From Promethearchaeota archaeon (GTDB taxonomy: Archaea > Asgardarchaeota > Lokiarchaeia > Sigynarchaeales > SOKP01), in contig SDNV01000106.1 in assembly GCA_004524515.1 (NCBI GenBank), positions 1 to 9,274 on the forward strand: a stretch of DNA of 9,274 bases. Direction: 5' to 3'. Both the position numbers and the translations under genes were made by a program. The notes beneath the pieces are model-generated. The model was not told where the DNA came from. It worked only from the letters and a program-made list of their open reading frames with translations, and did no database searches. Of the stretch, positions 1 to 6,082 are shown piece after piece. Position 1 is the first letter of the stretch. The number at the start of each line of letters is the position of its first letter.

Positions 1-2
1 AA

Positions 3-83
3 ACTCCTTTAATTTTAGATAAAACTAATGAAGCGTTAAGATCGAATAAAAAGGTTGCGGGAATTTTTCATATAACCTGCTAA
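3..83 (+). CDS. Possible C-terminal end of an upstream gene (partial)
   Basis: The only open plus-strand frame at the left edge gives 26 codons, beginning TPLILDKTNEALR and ending in KKVAGIFHITC before a TAA stop. The other two plus frames stop within the first 25 bases. The minus strand offers only short ORFs of under 40 codons here. The composition (mixed hydrophobic and charged, no low complexity) fits the end of a real protein, but the piece is too short to assign a family. It could equally be chance open frame in AT-rich DNA. If real, its stop lies about 145 bases before the next plus-strand gene. Confidence 0.35.
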   Translation, partial: TPLILDKTNEALRSNKKVAGIFHITC

Positions 84-103
84 ATAGATTAAACTATTTT
101 TCC

Positions 104-147
104 TATAAATAGTTCTAAAAATTTTTGCTCTCTCGGCATATAAATAG
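104..147 (+). promoter_or_regulatory. Twin TATA-like boxes upstream of the acidic winged-helix-like gene
   Basis: The nonamer TATAAATAG occurs twice, at 104-112 and 139-147, in the non-coding stretch before the start codon at 230. It resembles the archaeal TATA element. If the second copy is used, transcription would begin near 165-170 and leave a leader of about 60 nt. No clear GGTGA-type ribosome binding site precedes the ATG. Two copies 35 bp apart could mean alternative starts or chance in AT-rich DNA. Confidence 0.3.
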
Positions 148-229
148 GAAGATTTTTTCCTTATTTGCATCAAATTATTTGACAAATTTTAAACCAAATC
201 CATTAGGAACAAAAATCTAGTGTTATTTT

Positions 230-835
230 ATGACTAATAAGAATGATTATAACGAAATTAATGATGAGGATGAAGAGGAGGAATATGAAGACTATGAGGA
301 TGAGGAGCTTGATAATAAAAATCAAAGAATCATTATCCCTATCATTCAAGGATCAAATGTGATTGAGCTGAAAATTAACGGAGGGACACTGCCATTAAAA
401 AAGAAAGTTCCTTTCAAAAAATTTTCACATAAATTAATGCCCCTATTATTAGAGTTGCAAACTTTTATAGACTTAGAAAAATTAACTTTAAAAAAAAAAA
501 CTAAGGGCAGAAAAACTCGAATTTATTCCGGATCATGGGATAAAGACTCTTTTCATTCATTTTGGAGTGATTTAAACCCAAAGCAAAAAGAATTTGTACA
601 TATAATCTATGAAAATGAAGAAATTTCACGTGAGCATCTCATTGAAGATTTGATTAAGAAGAATATCTTCGAAAAAGATGATAAAAAGCTTATTAATAAT
701 TTTGCAGGGCTTTCCGCAGGATTAACAAGAAAATGGAATAATCTCGAGTTGGAACCTTTATGGAACATCAAAAATGATAAATATATAATGAATCAAGACC
801 CACTTGACGTATTAGGAGGGTTTTTTGAATCTTAA
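230..835 (+). CDS. Acidic-tailed protein with C-terminal winged-helix-like domain, function unknown
   Basis: This 201-aa soluble protein has three visible parts. Residues 10-28 are almost all Asp/Glu/Tyr (an acidic, probably disordered tail). Residues 33-100 are a lysine-rich segment that begins with a short beta-like run (RIIIPIIQG). Residues 103-190 form a compact domain with the pattern SWDKDSFHSFWSDLNPKQKEF, then a helical stretch, then a Gly/Ala-containing helix (FAGLSAGLTRKWN), then PLWNIKNDKYIMN. The last part resembles, from memory, a winged-helix-like domain in bacterial and archaeal proteins where a W-x-L-x-P-x-x-K-x-x-L pattern is followed by a domain ending in an aromatic and Met-Asn/Asp. 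That suggests nucleic-acid or protein binding, but no specific role can be named. The start is the ATG at 230; no in-frame upstream start was identified. Codons for residues 87-91 lie in an A11 homopolymer (490-500), a possible slippage or sequencing-error site. The gene ends inside a hairpin terminator. Confidence 0.8.
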   Translation: MTNKNDYNEINDEDEEEEYEDYEDEELDNKNQRIIIPIIQGSNVIELKINGGTLPLKKKVPFKKFSHKLMPLLLELQTFIDLEKLTLKKKTKGRKTRIYSGSWDKDSFHSFWSDLNPKQKEFVHIIYENEEISREHLIEDLIKKNIFEKDDKKLINNFAGLSAGLTRKWNNLELEPLWNIKNDKYIMNQDPLDVLGGFFES

Positions 836-860
836 TGATTCAAAATTATATTTTTCTTTT
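823..860 (+). terminator. Hairpin plus T-tract terminator spanning the stop codon
   Basis: A perfect 9-bp inverted repeat (TTTTGAATC at 823-831, GATTCAAAA at 837-845) has a 5-nt loop that contains the TAA stop (833-835). It is followed by a T-rich tract, TTTTTCTTTT, at 851-860. This has the form of a bacterial-type intrinsic terminator for the plus-strand gene. The region is convergent with the minus-strand regulator gene that ends at 877. Confidence 0.65.
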
Positions 861-876
861 AATATCTAAACTATAA

Positions 877-1365
877 TTAGAGACAAAGTTCTCCATCTGA
901 TTCAAAACAATCAAAAAGAGAATCTAAATTATCAATATAATTCAACATTGAACTATACCATTTATCTAATAGAGATTTAAATTGAACCTTTATGGAATCC
1001 ACATTCCTCGCACTATATACATAAAGGTAGCCTCTTCTGTTTGAATGTGTAAAACCTTTCATTTTTTCATAAGCTTTTAATGACATCGATTCTCGCTTAA
1101 TAAGATTTAACTCTGTTAAATCTTGAAGTGCCCTTTGAATCGAGCTTCTATCCATTTTAAAGAACTCAGTTAATTCTGAAGTACCGGAGTGAGAGTGTTT
1201 AATTAAATAAGAGAGCACATTAGATTGAAAATCATTTAATCCTAAAATACATTTAAATAATTCTTTACTCCTAAAAACACCTTTTTCATCTAAAATAGAT
1301 TCATCAATCTTCTCTTCTTCTTGTATCTTTTTTATTTGCTTTAATTGTTTGGTAATTATTTCCAG
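877..1365 (-). CDS. Winged-helix transcriptional regulator, TrmB/MarR-like, with probable CTG start
   Basis: This is a 162-aa predicted DNA-binding regulator. Residues about 35-135 match the archaeal helix-turn-helix family: KELFKCILGLNDFQSNVLSYL (first helices), then SELTEFFKMDRSSIQRALQ (helix-turn-helix), then a wing ending in GYLYVYSA. The C-terminal segment, DKWYSSMLNYIDNL, looks like a dimerisation helix. The first conventional start in frame is a GTG at 1218, but that would cut off the first helix of the fold. The frame stays open up to a TGA at 1371-1369. A CTG at 1365 lies exactly 7 nt after GGTGAT (1378-1373), a near-perfect archaeal ribosome binding site, so CTG is the chosen start. 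An ATG at 1372 is in another frame and abuts the site; a one-base error in the GGG at 1366-1368 would be the alternative explanation. It lies 48 nt downstream of the thioredoxin gene, likely in one transcript. Cysteines at about 39, 153 and 161 are possible redox targets. Confidence 0.8.
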   Translation of the reverse strand: MEIITKQLKQIKKIQEEEKIDESILDEKGVFRSKELFKCILGLNDFQSNVLSYLIKHSHSGTSELTEFFKMDRSSIQRALQDLTELNLIKRESMSLKAYEKMKGFTHSNRRGYLYVYSARNVDSIKVQFKSLLDKWYSSMLNYIDNLDSLFDCFESDGELCL

Positions 1366-1372
1366 CCCTCAT

Positions 1373-1380
1373 ATCACCTT
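1373..1380 (-). promoter_or_regulatory. Strong ribosome binding site that decides the regulator start
   Basis: On the minus strand AAGGTGAT (1380-1373) is complementary to the archaeal 16S 3' end (ATCACCT). It sits 7 nt before CTG at 1365. It directly abuts the out-of-frame ATG at 1372, a spacing too short for normal initiation. This supports the CTG start for the winged-helix regulator. Confidence 0.6.
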
Positions 1381-1413
1381 AAAAATTAATATTTAAGTAA
1401 GATACTTCAACAC

Positions 1414-1821
1414 CTAATGATTGTAATCCTTAAGCCTTTCAAGAAACACTTTCATATTATCGTAATTCGTTGCCCCTACGACTTTATTGAGTACTTGACT
1501 TTTTCTAATAAATAAAGTGGTGGGAACTCCGGATATTCGATATTGTTGTGCTATAGCAGGGACTTTATCCACGTCTACTTTTACAAATATAAATTCATTC
1601 TGGTATTCTTCCTGAAGTTTTTTAAATACTGGTGCAAATATTTTACACGGCCCACACCACACTGCCGAGAAATCAATGATAATAATTTTATCATAATCAT
1701 TTAAAATTTTATTAAACTCATCTGCACTACGAATTTGAATTACTTCTTTTGGTAAAGAACTCATTTTCATAAGCATTTCTGCTTTTTTTAATCTAATTTT
1801 TTCCAGTTCATGATCAGACAT
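1414..1821 (-). CDS. Thioredoxin
   Basis: This 135-aa cytoplasmic thioredoxin is a small disulfide reductase. The thioredoxin fold occupies about residues 28-133. It has the classic active site WCGPC at 55-59 (Cys56 and Cys59), the beta strand IIIIDFSAVW before it with the buried Asp50, the VDVDKVPAIA segment, and the cis-proline loop GVPT (Pro100). The N-terminal 25 residues, starting MSDHELEKIRLKK, form a charged helix-like extension; to my knowledge similar extensions occur in several archaeal thioredoxins. The ATG at 1821 is chosen to include it, although Met17 or Met20 are possible internal starts and no strong ribosome binding site is visible. There is no signal peptide. The winged-helix regulator follows 48 nt downstream on the same strand. 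The reducing partner (thioredoxin reductase) is not in the window. Confidence 0.95.
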   Translation of the reverse strand: MSDHELEKIRLKKAEMLMKMSSLPKEVIQIRSADEFNKILNDYDKIIIIDFSAVWCGPCKIFAPVFKKLQEEYQNEFIFVKVDVDKVPAIAQQYRISGVPTTLFIRKSQVLNKVVGATNYDNMKVFLERLKDYNH

Positions 1822-2136
1822 TTTTGCTCTACAAAGATGTGAAAACTTTTGTCCTAACTTTTCTTTAAGTAATGTAAAAAATTATAAAATTTAAACCTCT
1901 GCTTTATAATAATAATTTATTCTATTGGTACGAAAATTGAAAATCATCATTAAAATCTCTGTCTAAAAACCGAAATTTTAGCCCTTTCAAATCATTTTTT
2001 ATTAAGAAATTATTAAAAACTAAAATTTTTGTTTCTCTTATGAATTATAAGTAGATATTTTTGAGAATTCGTTTTAAAAACAGCTTAAAATTGATATCCT
2101 AAACTATTTTATAGGAATAATAATATATAATTCTTA
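1822..2136. other. 315-bp divergent intergenic region, no gene seen
   Basis: This is very AT-rich spacer between the thioredoxin gene (leftward) and the longin/roadblock gene (rightward), so it must hold both promoters. No ORF of convincing length, RNA gene or strong repeat was seen. A TTTAAATTTTATAAT-like stretch on the minus strand (about 1895-1881) is a possible TATA region for thioredoxin. TTTTATAG at 2107-2114 is placed for a nearly leaderless start of the rightward gene. Confidence 0.5.
2107..2114 (+). promoter_or_regulatory. TATA-like box placed for a leaderless start
   Basis: TTTTATAG is centred about 26 bp before the ATG at 2137. This is the distance expected from an archaeal TATA box to the transcription start, so the transcript may begin at or within a few bases of the start codon. 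In agreement, no GGTGA-type ribosome binding site is seen before this ATG. Confidence 0.4.
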
Positions 2137-2913
2137 ATGAAAATTCATTCGCTCTACATCCTTAAGAGCTCTGGTATTCCACTATACGTGCGGTATTTCA
2201 CAGAAGATTTTCAAAAAATCGATACTAATTTATTGACTCCTTTTTTTTCGGCTATTTTTACCTTTTCAGAAAGCTTAGTTTCCCGTAAATTGGAAGAATT
2301 AGAAATGAGCGGATTACGATTCACCATTAAAGAAGAGAATGAATTTATTTTTGTATTGCTGTCAGATCAATCCGTCAGTACATTATTTACATCAACTCGA
2401 CTGATTGGCATTGCGGATGCTTTTTTTAGAGAATATTATCAATTGGATAAATTAAGAGAATTTACACAAATCGAAAATCCTAAATTTGATAAGATAATTG
2501 ACTCTATTATTAAGGGAGAGGAGGAAATGCCTGCAACTCGTAAAATTTATCCAAAAATAATTGATCTTTTCACCAACTTAATATTGCAAAATGAAATTGT
2601 TGGAGCTTCTCTTTTGAATGCGAAAGGTTCAATTTTATATAATTCCCTTCCAGATAATTTATTATTAAATAGCATTCGAGAATTAGAAATTAGATTTATA
2701 TCTGGTACTTTAACACTACCTGAGATGTTCTATAGTTTAGAGAATGGGCAAAAAGTATTTAGTAGTTTAATGACCAATATAGGAGTGTTTAATTTTTTTA
2801 TTGTGCTTCTCTTTGATAAATCAATTCCACTAGGGATGTGCGAGGTGAATTTATTCAAGATTAGAAATTCTATTGAAAAACTAATTCGTACTGAAATTGA
2901 TCAAATCCATTAA
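2137..2913 (+). CDS. Longin-like plus roadblock-like two-domain protein
   Basis: This 258-aa protein has no signal peptide or membrane segment. Residues 1-105 show a longin-type pattern: a strand with hairpin (MKIHSLYILKSSGIPLYVRY), a helix (LLTPFFSAIFTFSESL), then strands around GLRFTIK and FIFVLLS, and a closing helix (GIADAFFREYY). A linker rich in Glu/Lys follows. Residues 139-254 repeat a roadblock/LC7-like pattern: helix IIDLFTNLIL, strand VGASLLNAKGSILYNSLPD, helix, strand KVFSSLMTN, strand FNFFIVLLF, and C-terminal helix NSIEKLI. In eukaryotes and Asgard archaea such domains form platforms that regulate Ras-like GTPases or adaptors on membranes. No GTPase is in the window, so the partner is unknown. 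The assignment rests on pattern, not on conserved catalytic residues, because these folds are non-catalytic. The GGR-like gene follows 64 nt downstream, but a T-tract lies between them. Confidence 0.75.
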   Translation: MKIHSLYILKSSGIPLYVRYFTEDFQKIDTNLLTPFFSAIFTFSESLVSRKLEELEMSGLRFTIKEENEFIFVLLSDQSVSTLFTSTRLIGIADAFFREYYQLDKLREFTQIENPKFDKIIDSIIKGEEEMPATRKIYPKIIDLFTNLILQNEIVGASLLNAKGSILYNSLPDNLLLNSIRELEIRFISGTLTLPEMFYSLENGQKVFSSLMTNIGVFNFFIVLLFDKSIPLGMCEVNLFKIRNSIEKLIRTEIDQIH

Positions 2914-2936
2914 AACGAGGTATTAAGTAAAGAATT

Positions 2937-2961
2937 AAAAAAACAATCTTTTTTTATTTTT
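2937..2961 (+). terminator. A/T hairpin and T-tract after the longin/roadblock gene
   Basis: A run of seven A (2937-2943), the spacer CAATC, then TTTTTTTATTTTT (2949-2961) can form a weak A-U hairpin ending in a U-tract. T-tracts of this kind are typical archaeal terminators. If it works, the downstream flavoprotein gene needs its own promoter or relies on read-through. It lies only 16 bases before that gene's ATG. Confidence 0.4.
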
Positions 2962-2975
2962 AATACTAGGTATTA
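2961..2975. promoter_or_regulatory. Short palindrome immediately before the flavoprotein start
   Basis: TAATAC (2961-2966) and GTATTA (2970-2975) form an inverted repeat with a TAG spacer, 2 nt before the ATG at 2978. The right half, AGGTATTA, is also found at 2918-2925, so there is a direct repeat flanking the T-tract. It could be an operator or a weak AGGT ribosome binding site; chance is possible in AT-rich DNA. Confidence 0.25.
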
Positions 2976-2977
2976 TT

Positions 2978-4243
2978 ATGTTCGACATCATCATTATCGG
3001 TGCTGGAATTGCGGGTGCCACTTTTGCTCATAAAGTTTCTCATTTTGCCAATACTCTCTTAATTGAAGCAAAAGATGAAAAGAGTAAAAATGAAGCCTTA
3101 CTCACCAATATTTTTCCAGAACATAATTGTCCTTTTTTGAATGATATAGACTACTCCGATAAAACTCTTTTTCCATGCATTCATCACAAGATAAATTATA
3201 TGAGTCATAAATATAATGGAATAGTAAATTCGGGGGAATTTGGAGCTCCATTTGGATACATCAGCTACACAGAAAAGCTTATAGATCATTTGATTCAAAA
3301 CTGTGAAAATAAAGGGGGTGTAATCAAATATGGAGAGAAAGTAACTAAAATCTTGAAAACTAATGAAAAGGTTGAAGTTCTGTCAAACAAAGGGAATACG
3401 TATTCGGGAAAGTTGATAGCACTTGCTACAGGCTCTTATGGATTTGATTTGCAGAATTCTATTGGGTTTGAAACTCCCGATTCGTATAAAGGAATATACG
3501 TCCATCTTTTTGGAGATGAAGATCGATTAGAAGAACTTTCAGATTTTAATTATCTGTTTCATATTAATCATAAAATAAGTGATAAAGGACCTTTTTTTAT
3601 CAATAAAGGAAGAGAAAGGTTATCAACAGGATTTTTAGGGAAAAGTAATGAGACTTACGAAGAAATTATTTCAAAATTAAATCGAATATTAGATAATTAT
3701 AAACCAATCCAACCTTATATCGCAGGACTAAAAAAGGGCCAAGTTAAACCTGTGATAGGAGAAATATCGAAGCATCCAATTAGTAGTTTCTCTCGAGATA
3801 GAGCGATTGTTTTAGGTGAGTCAGCGGGATTAGTTACCTCCTTTTTCTATGAAGGATTATTAGGAGGGATTGTAAGTGCGGATCTTGCTTCTAAAGTGAT
3901 ACAACCTTTATTGGAAAGGGAAAGTAGTTTTTCCAGAACTGAATTATATCAATACGATCAAGGAATTAGCGAAAAATTATTGGAATCCTATTTTAAGAAC
4001 GGAGCCGCTTCTGAATATCTATTCTATAGCTCGGGGTCCGCTATGAAAATTATTTGGGAAACTTATACTCAATTTATTACGGAGAATAGCACGATTAGAA
4101 GATATGTTTGGGAAGCAATTCGAAGCATAGAGGGATATGATGTTAAACGAGATCGATGGTTAGGGGAACAAATATTTAAAAATTTACCACTTGTTTCTAA
4201 AATAACTCTAGGACCAACTTTTTTAAAAGCTCTATTTAAATAA
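2978..4243 (+). CDS. Geranylgeranyl-reductase-family FAD-dependent oxidoreductase
   Basis: This 421-aa flavoprotein belongs to the p-hydroxybenzoate-hydroxylase-like fold. Archaeal members reduce isoprenoid chains of membrane lipids, and others act on quinones or small molecules. Visible motifs are an N-terminal Rossmann GAGIAG (8-13) with acidic Glu30 ending the second strand (FAD ribose contact), ATGS (150-153), and the second FAD motif GESAG (280-284), followed by the helix YEGLLGGIVSADLASKVI. Typical members have Asp in the GDxxG position; here it is Glu281. The family's substrate-side motif (YxWxFP-like) is absent, with only FNYLFHI near residue 190. Length is normal for the family, with a C-terminal helical region from 320 onward. 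It is therefore probably a diverged paralogue and not the housekeeping digeranylgeranylglycerophospholipid reductase, and the substrate is unknown. The start is the ATG at 2978, which places the Rossmann strand right at the N-terminus, as usual. Confidence 0.85.
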   Translation: MFDIIIIGAGIAGATFAHKVSHFANTLLIEAKDEKSKNEALLTNIFPEHNCPFLNDIDYSDKTLFPCIHHKINYMSHKYNGIVNSGEFGAPFGYISYTEKLIDHLIQNCENKGGVIKYGEKVTKILKTNEKVEVLSNKGNTYSGKLIALATGSYGFDLQNSIGFETPDSYKGIYVHLFGDEDRLEELSDFNYLFHINHKISDKGPFFINKGRERLSTGFLGKSNETYEEIISKLNRILDNYKPIQPYIAGLKKGQVKPVIGEISKHPISSFSRDRAIVLGESAGLVTSFFYEGLLGGIVSADLASKVIQPLLERESSFSRTELYQYDQGISEKLLESYFKNGAASEYLFYSSGSAMKIIWETYTQFITENSTIRRYVWEAIRSIEGYDVKRDRWLGEQIFKNLPLVSKITLGPTFLKALFK

Positions 4244-4254
4244 TTAAAGAAAAT

Positions 4255-4263
4255 AAAAAAAAA
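4255..4263 (-). terminator. T9 tract terminator for the 7-TM gene
   Basis: On the minus strand a run of nine T (complement of A at 4255-4263) follows the stop of the membrane-protein gene by 27 nt. It lies in the 46-bp gap between convergent genes. This is a typical archaeal U-tract terminator; there is no strong hairpin. Confidence 0.5.
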
Positions 4264-4289
4264 TATTACAAATTTAAATTTTATCTTTA

Positions 4290-5012
4290 CTACTTCTTCA
4301 ATATTAATTTTTCAAGCCAATTTGGCAGGAAAAATCCACTATAAAATAGTAATGCTGCTAAAATTACTAAAATCCGATAGATTGTTATAGTTATGAAATT
4401 TAGTGGCGTTAAACCATCCAGAGCAATTCCAACAGAAAACGTTATGAATGCTCCGATAAGTAATTTTCCTTTCAATCGTAGTGAAGGATCTTCGGATTTT
4501 AAGGTATCATTAGCAAAGATTAATCCCGTAATAAGAAATGTTCCTAAAACTGCTAAAAAATAATAGAGGGCAAACGATTTATACTCTCCATCAACAAGTC
4601 CTACCTTTTCTACAATTATATCCGGATTGGTAAATAGAAAATATAGATAAAAAATTTCCCAAATAAACCCTGTAATTAATACAAGACCCAAGATTAACTT
4701 CTGTTTACTTTTATATACTAAATCGGTAAAAACTACTAACCAACTTAATAATCCAACAGGAATCATAATTGCCCCTATTAAAAAGTAAGCTTCAGTAGAT
4801 AATGTTTGGTTAATCGATAAAATCATTATAAATGAAATCGCAACAGGCCAATATGTTTCACATATTATCAACCATGTTAATCCGGCAAATAAGAGGTTTC
4901 TCTTATTGTGCTCATAATATTTGCTGATTAATTTTAGTGCAACAAATATGGAAATAATTACAAAAATAGTACCCGTCAAACCATTATAAAATTCAAGTAA
5001 ATCTAAGACCAT
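4290..5012 (-). CDS. Seven-transmembrane protein, function unknown
   Basis: This 240-aa integral membrane protein has about seven hydrophobic segments: roughly 13-32, 40-65, 74-97, 104-127, 146-166, 183-202 and 207-230. A short soluble loop lies at 128-145 (NPDIIVEKVGLVDGEYKS) and another charged loop at 167-182. It ends in a conserved-looking aromatic turn and basic tail (FYSGFFLPNWLEKLILKK). No catalytic motif or cofactor site stands out; the Glu/Trp/Tyr cluster ETYWP near 52-56 and the Asp199 region within TM6 are the only polar marks inside membrane segments. From memory the arrangement resembles the 7-TM sensory modules that precede histidine kinases, here without a kinase. That is a weak analogy, not an assignment. 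The ATG at 5012 is preceded by GGGGAT, a fair ribosome binding site. It lies downstream of the 308-aa gene, separated by 143 bp with a terminator-like hairpin, so it probably has its own promoter. Confidence 0.85.
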   Translation of the reverse strand: MVLDLLEFYNGLTGTIFVIISIFVALKLISKYYEHNKRNLLFAGLTWLIICETYWPVAISFIMILSINQTLSTEAYFLIGAIMIPVGLLSWLVVFTDLVYKSKQKLILGLVLITGFIWEIFYLYFLFTNPDIIVEKVGLVDGEYKSFALYYFLAVLGTFLITGLIFANDTLKSEDPSLRLKGKLLIGAFITFSVGIALDGLTPLNFITITIYRILVILAALLFYSGFFLPNWLEKLILKK

Positions 5013-5068
5013 AAATATCCCCTTTTTTTGACAAATATTTTAAATTTATAATTATATTATCTTTCAAA

Positions 5069-5076
5069 TATAAAAA
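5069..5076 (-). promoter_or_regulatory. TATA-like box for the 7-TM gene
   Basis: On the minus strand TTTTTATA (5076-5069) is a good archaeal TATA match. It would place transcription start near 5047, giving a leader of about 35 nt that includes the GGGGAT ribosome binding site before the ATG at 5012. Confidence 0.35.
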
Positions 5077-5104
5077 GCTAAGTTTTTAGGATTGTATAAA
5101 TATT

Positions 5105-5153
5105 TAAAAGATTTCGGGAATCTCGTAATAACTTAGAAAAAATTGAGAAAAAA
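5105..5153 (-). terminator. Terminator region after the 392-aa/308-aa operon
   Basis: Reading the minus strand after the stop at 5156, there are two T6 tracts (complements of 5153-5148 and 5142-5137). Next comes a 5-bp hairpin, AGATT (5123-5119) with loop CCCGA and AATCT (5113-5109), then TTTAAATATTT. This is a plausible terminator; alternatively the hairpin is an operator upstream of the 7-TM promoter. Confidence 0.4.
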
Positions 5154-5155
5154 TG

Positions 5156-6082
5156 TTATTCTTCTTTGATTGTTCTTAGATGTTCCATCATTCCGGTGCC
5201 AATCTCTCCAGTATCCAAATTTTTCATGATGACCATCTGTTCAAATAACTCAGTATATCCCCCTGGAAATTGTCTAGCAAAACGAACAAAAGAATTTTTA
5301 TTGATTCTTTCTGCCTTAATTCTATATTCATTGCCTCCCACATCTTTCATATAATAAGTTGCCATAAGTGGACTCTTGAATTTATCGGTATCATTAATTG
5401 TTTCAATTTCAAATTCAGCGAGGGGTACTGTTCCCTCCTTATCTGCTATAGAACCGGATAAATCAGGTTCTTTCTGATTAAATCTATAATCTTTACGCAT
5501 CCCACAATTCCAATTCTCAAACTGAAAATGTGTGGCATACCATTTATCAAATTGGTGCCAATCTCTATATCCCCAACTTTTATCTCTCTGGCCATACCCC
5601 TTAATTTTTCTTACAGTTCCATCTCGAAATTTTATTTCTCCAGAAATCTCTCCTGACGCTTCAAAATGTCGATGCCAAGATGCCGAAGAATCTCTCCCGA
5701 AATCATATAAATAAAATCTAGTATCAAAAATAATATTAAAGTTGAATTTTCGACCTTCATAGGATATTTCCCATGTTTGAAGAGGTTTTAGTATTTTGTA
5801 AGCTAATCTTTTTTCTCGAAGCATACTATTAATATCATCTTTATGTTCTATAAGATCTGGTTCTTTATAATAGAATTCCCTTTTATCATCCCAAAAAAGA
5901 AGAAAAACAAATTCTTGTCGATTTTCATTAGGTACAATACCAATCGTGGAAAATCCAGAAACATTATTTGTAAGGTCAGACCAGTTCCAATAATATGCTT
6001 CACGCCATTTTGTTTCATTGGTTGGGGGATGAAGTAAATCATCCGCATTAACGAATTCAGTATCCTTTATTTTTGAAACCAT
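5156..6082 (-). CDS. CrtC/AttH-like lipocalin-fold protein (possible isoprenoid or lipid-modifying enzyme)
   Basis: This 308-aa soluble protein has a two-part architecture recalling hydroxyneurosporene synthase (CrtC, carotenoid 1,2-hydratase)/AttH-like lipocalin folds and the uncharacterised bacterial DUF7064/DUF7065-type proteins. The N-terminal half has EAYYWNWSDL (28-37), FSTIGIVPNENRQEFVFLLF (44-63) and beta-rich repeats. The C-terminal half opens with HRHFEASGEISGEI (137-150). It carries the signature GYGQRDKSWGYRDW (162-175) and closes with TGEIGTGMMEHLR (291-303). The conserved Arg-Asp and Trp residues of the signature are the obvious functional candidates. In characterised relatives of the fold, isoprenoid double bonds are hydrated or cyclised; whether this protein is catalytic is inference. 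Its ATG lies 5 nt after the stop of the 392-aa gene, with GGAGGAT inside the end of that gene, so translation of the two is coupled. No signal peptide or membrane segment is seen. Confidence 0.75.
   Translation of the reverse strand: MVSKIKDTEFVNADDLLHPPTNETKWREAYYWNWSDLTNNVSGFSTIGIVPNENRQEFVFLLFWDDKREFYYKEPDLIEHKDDINSMLREKRLAYKILKPLQTWEISYEGRKFNFNIIFDTRFYLYDFGRDSSASWHRHFEASGEISGEIKFRDGTVRKIKGYGQRDKSWGYRDWHQFDKWYATHFQFENWNCGMRKDYRFNQKEPDLSGSIADKEGTVPLAEFEIETINDTDKFKSPLMATYYMKDVGGNEYRIKAERINKNSFVRFARQFPGGYTELFEQMVIMKNLDTGEIGTGMMEHLRTIKEE

Noticed and set aside
250..315. Possible tandem repeat of GAT/GAG-type codons
   Set aside because: It is simple low-complexity coding for an acidic tail, without a regular repeat unit.
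1370..1372. ATG next to the GGTGAT site as the regulator's start
   Set aside because: It is in a different frame from the winged-helix domain and runs to a stop after about 22 codons; the ribosome binding site abuts it with no spacing.
3098..3298. A 66-codon minus-strand open frame inside the flavoprotein gene
   Set aside because: It lies fully within a well-supported gene and has no start signals.
2978..4243. Assigning the flavoprotein as the housekeeping archaeal lipid reductase
   Set aside because: The substrate-side motif is missing and the second FAD motif is altered, so only family-level naming is supported.
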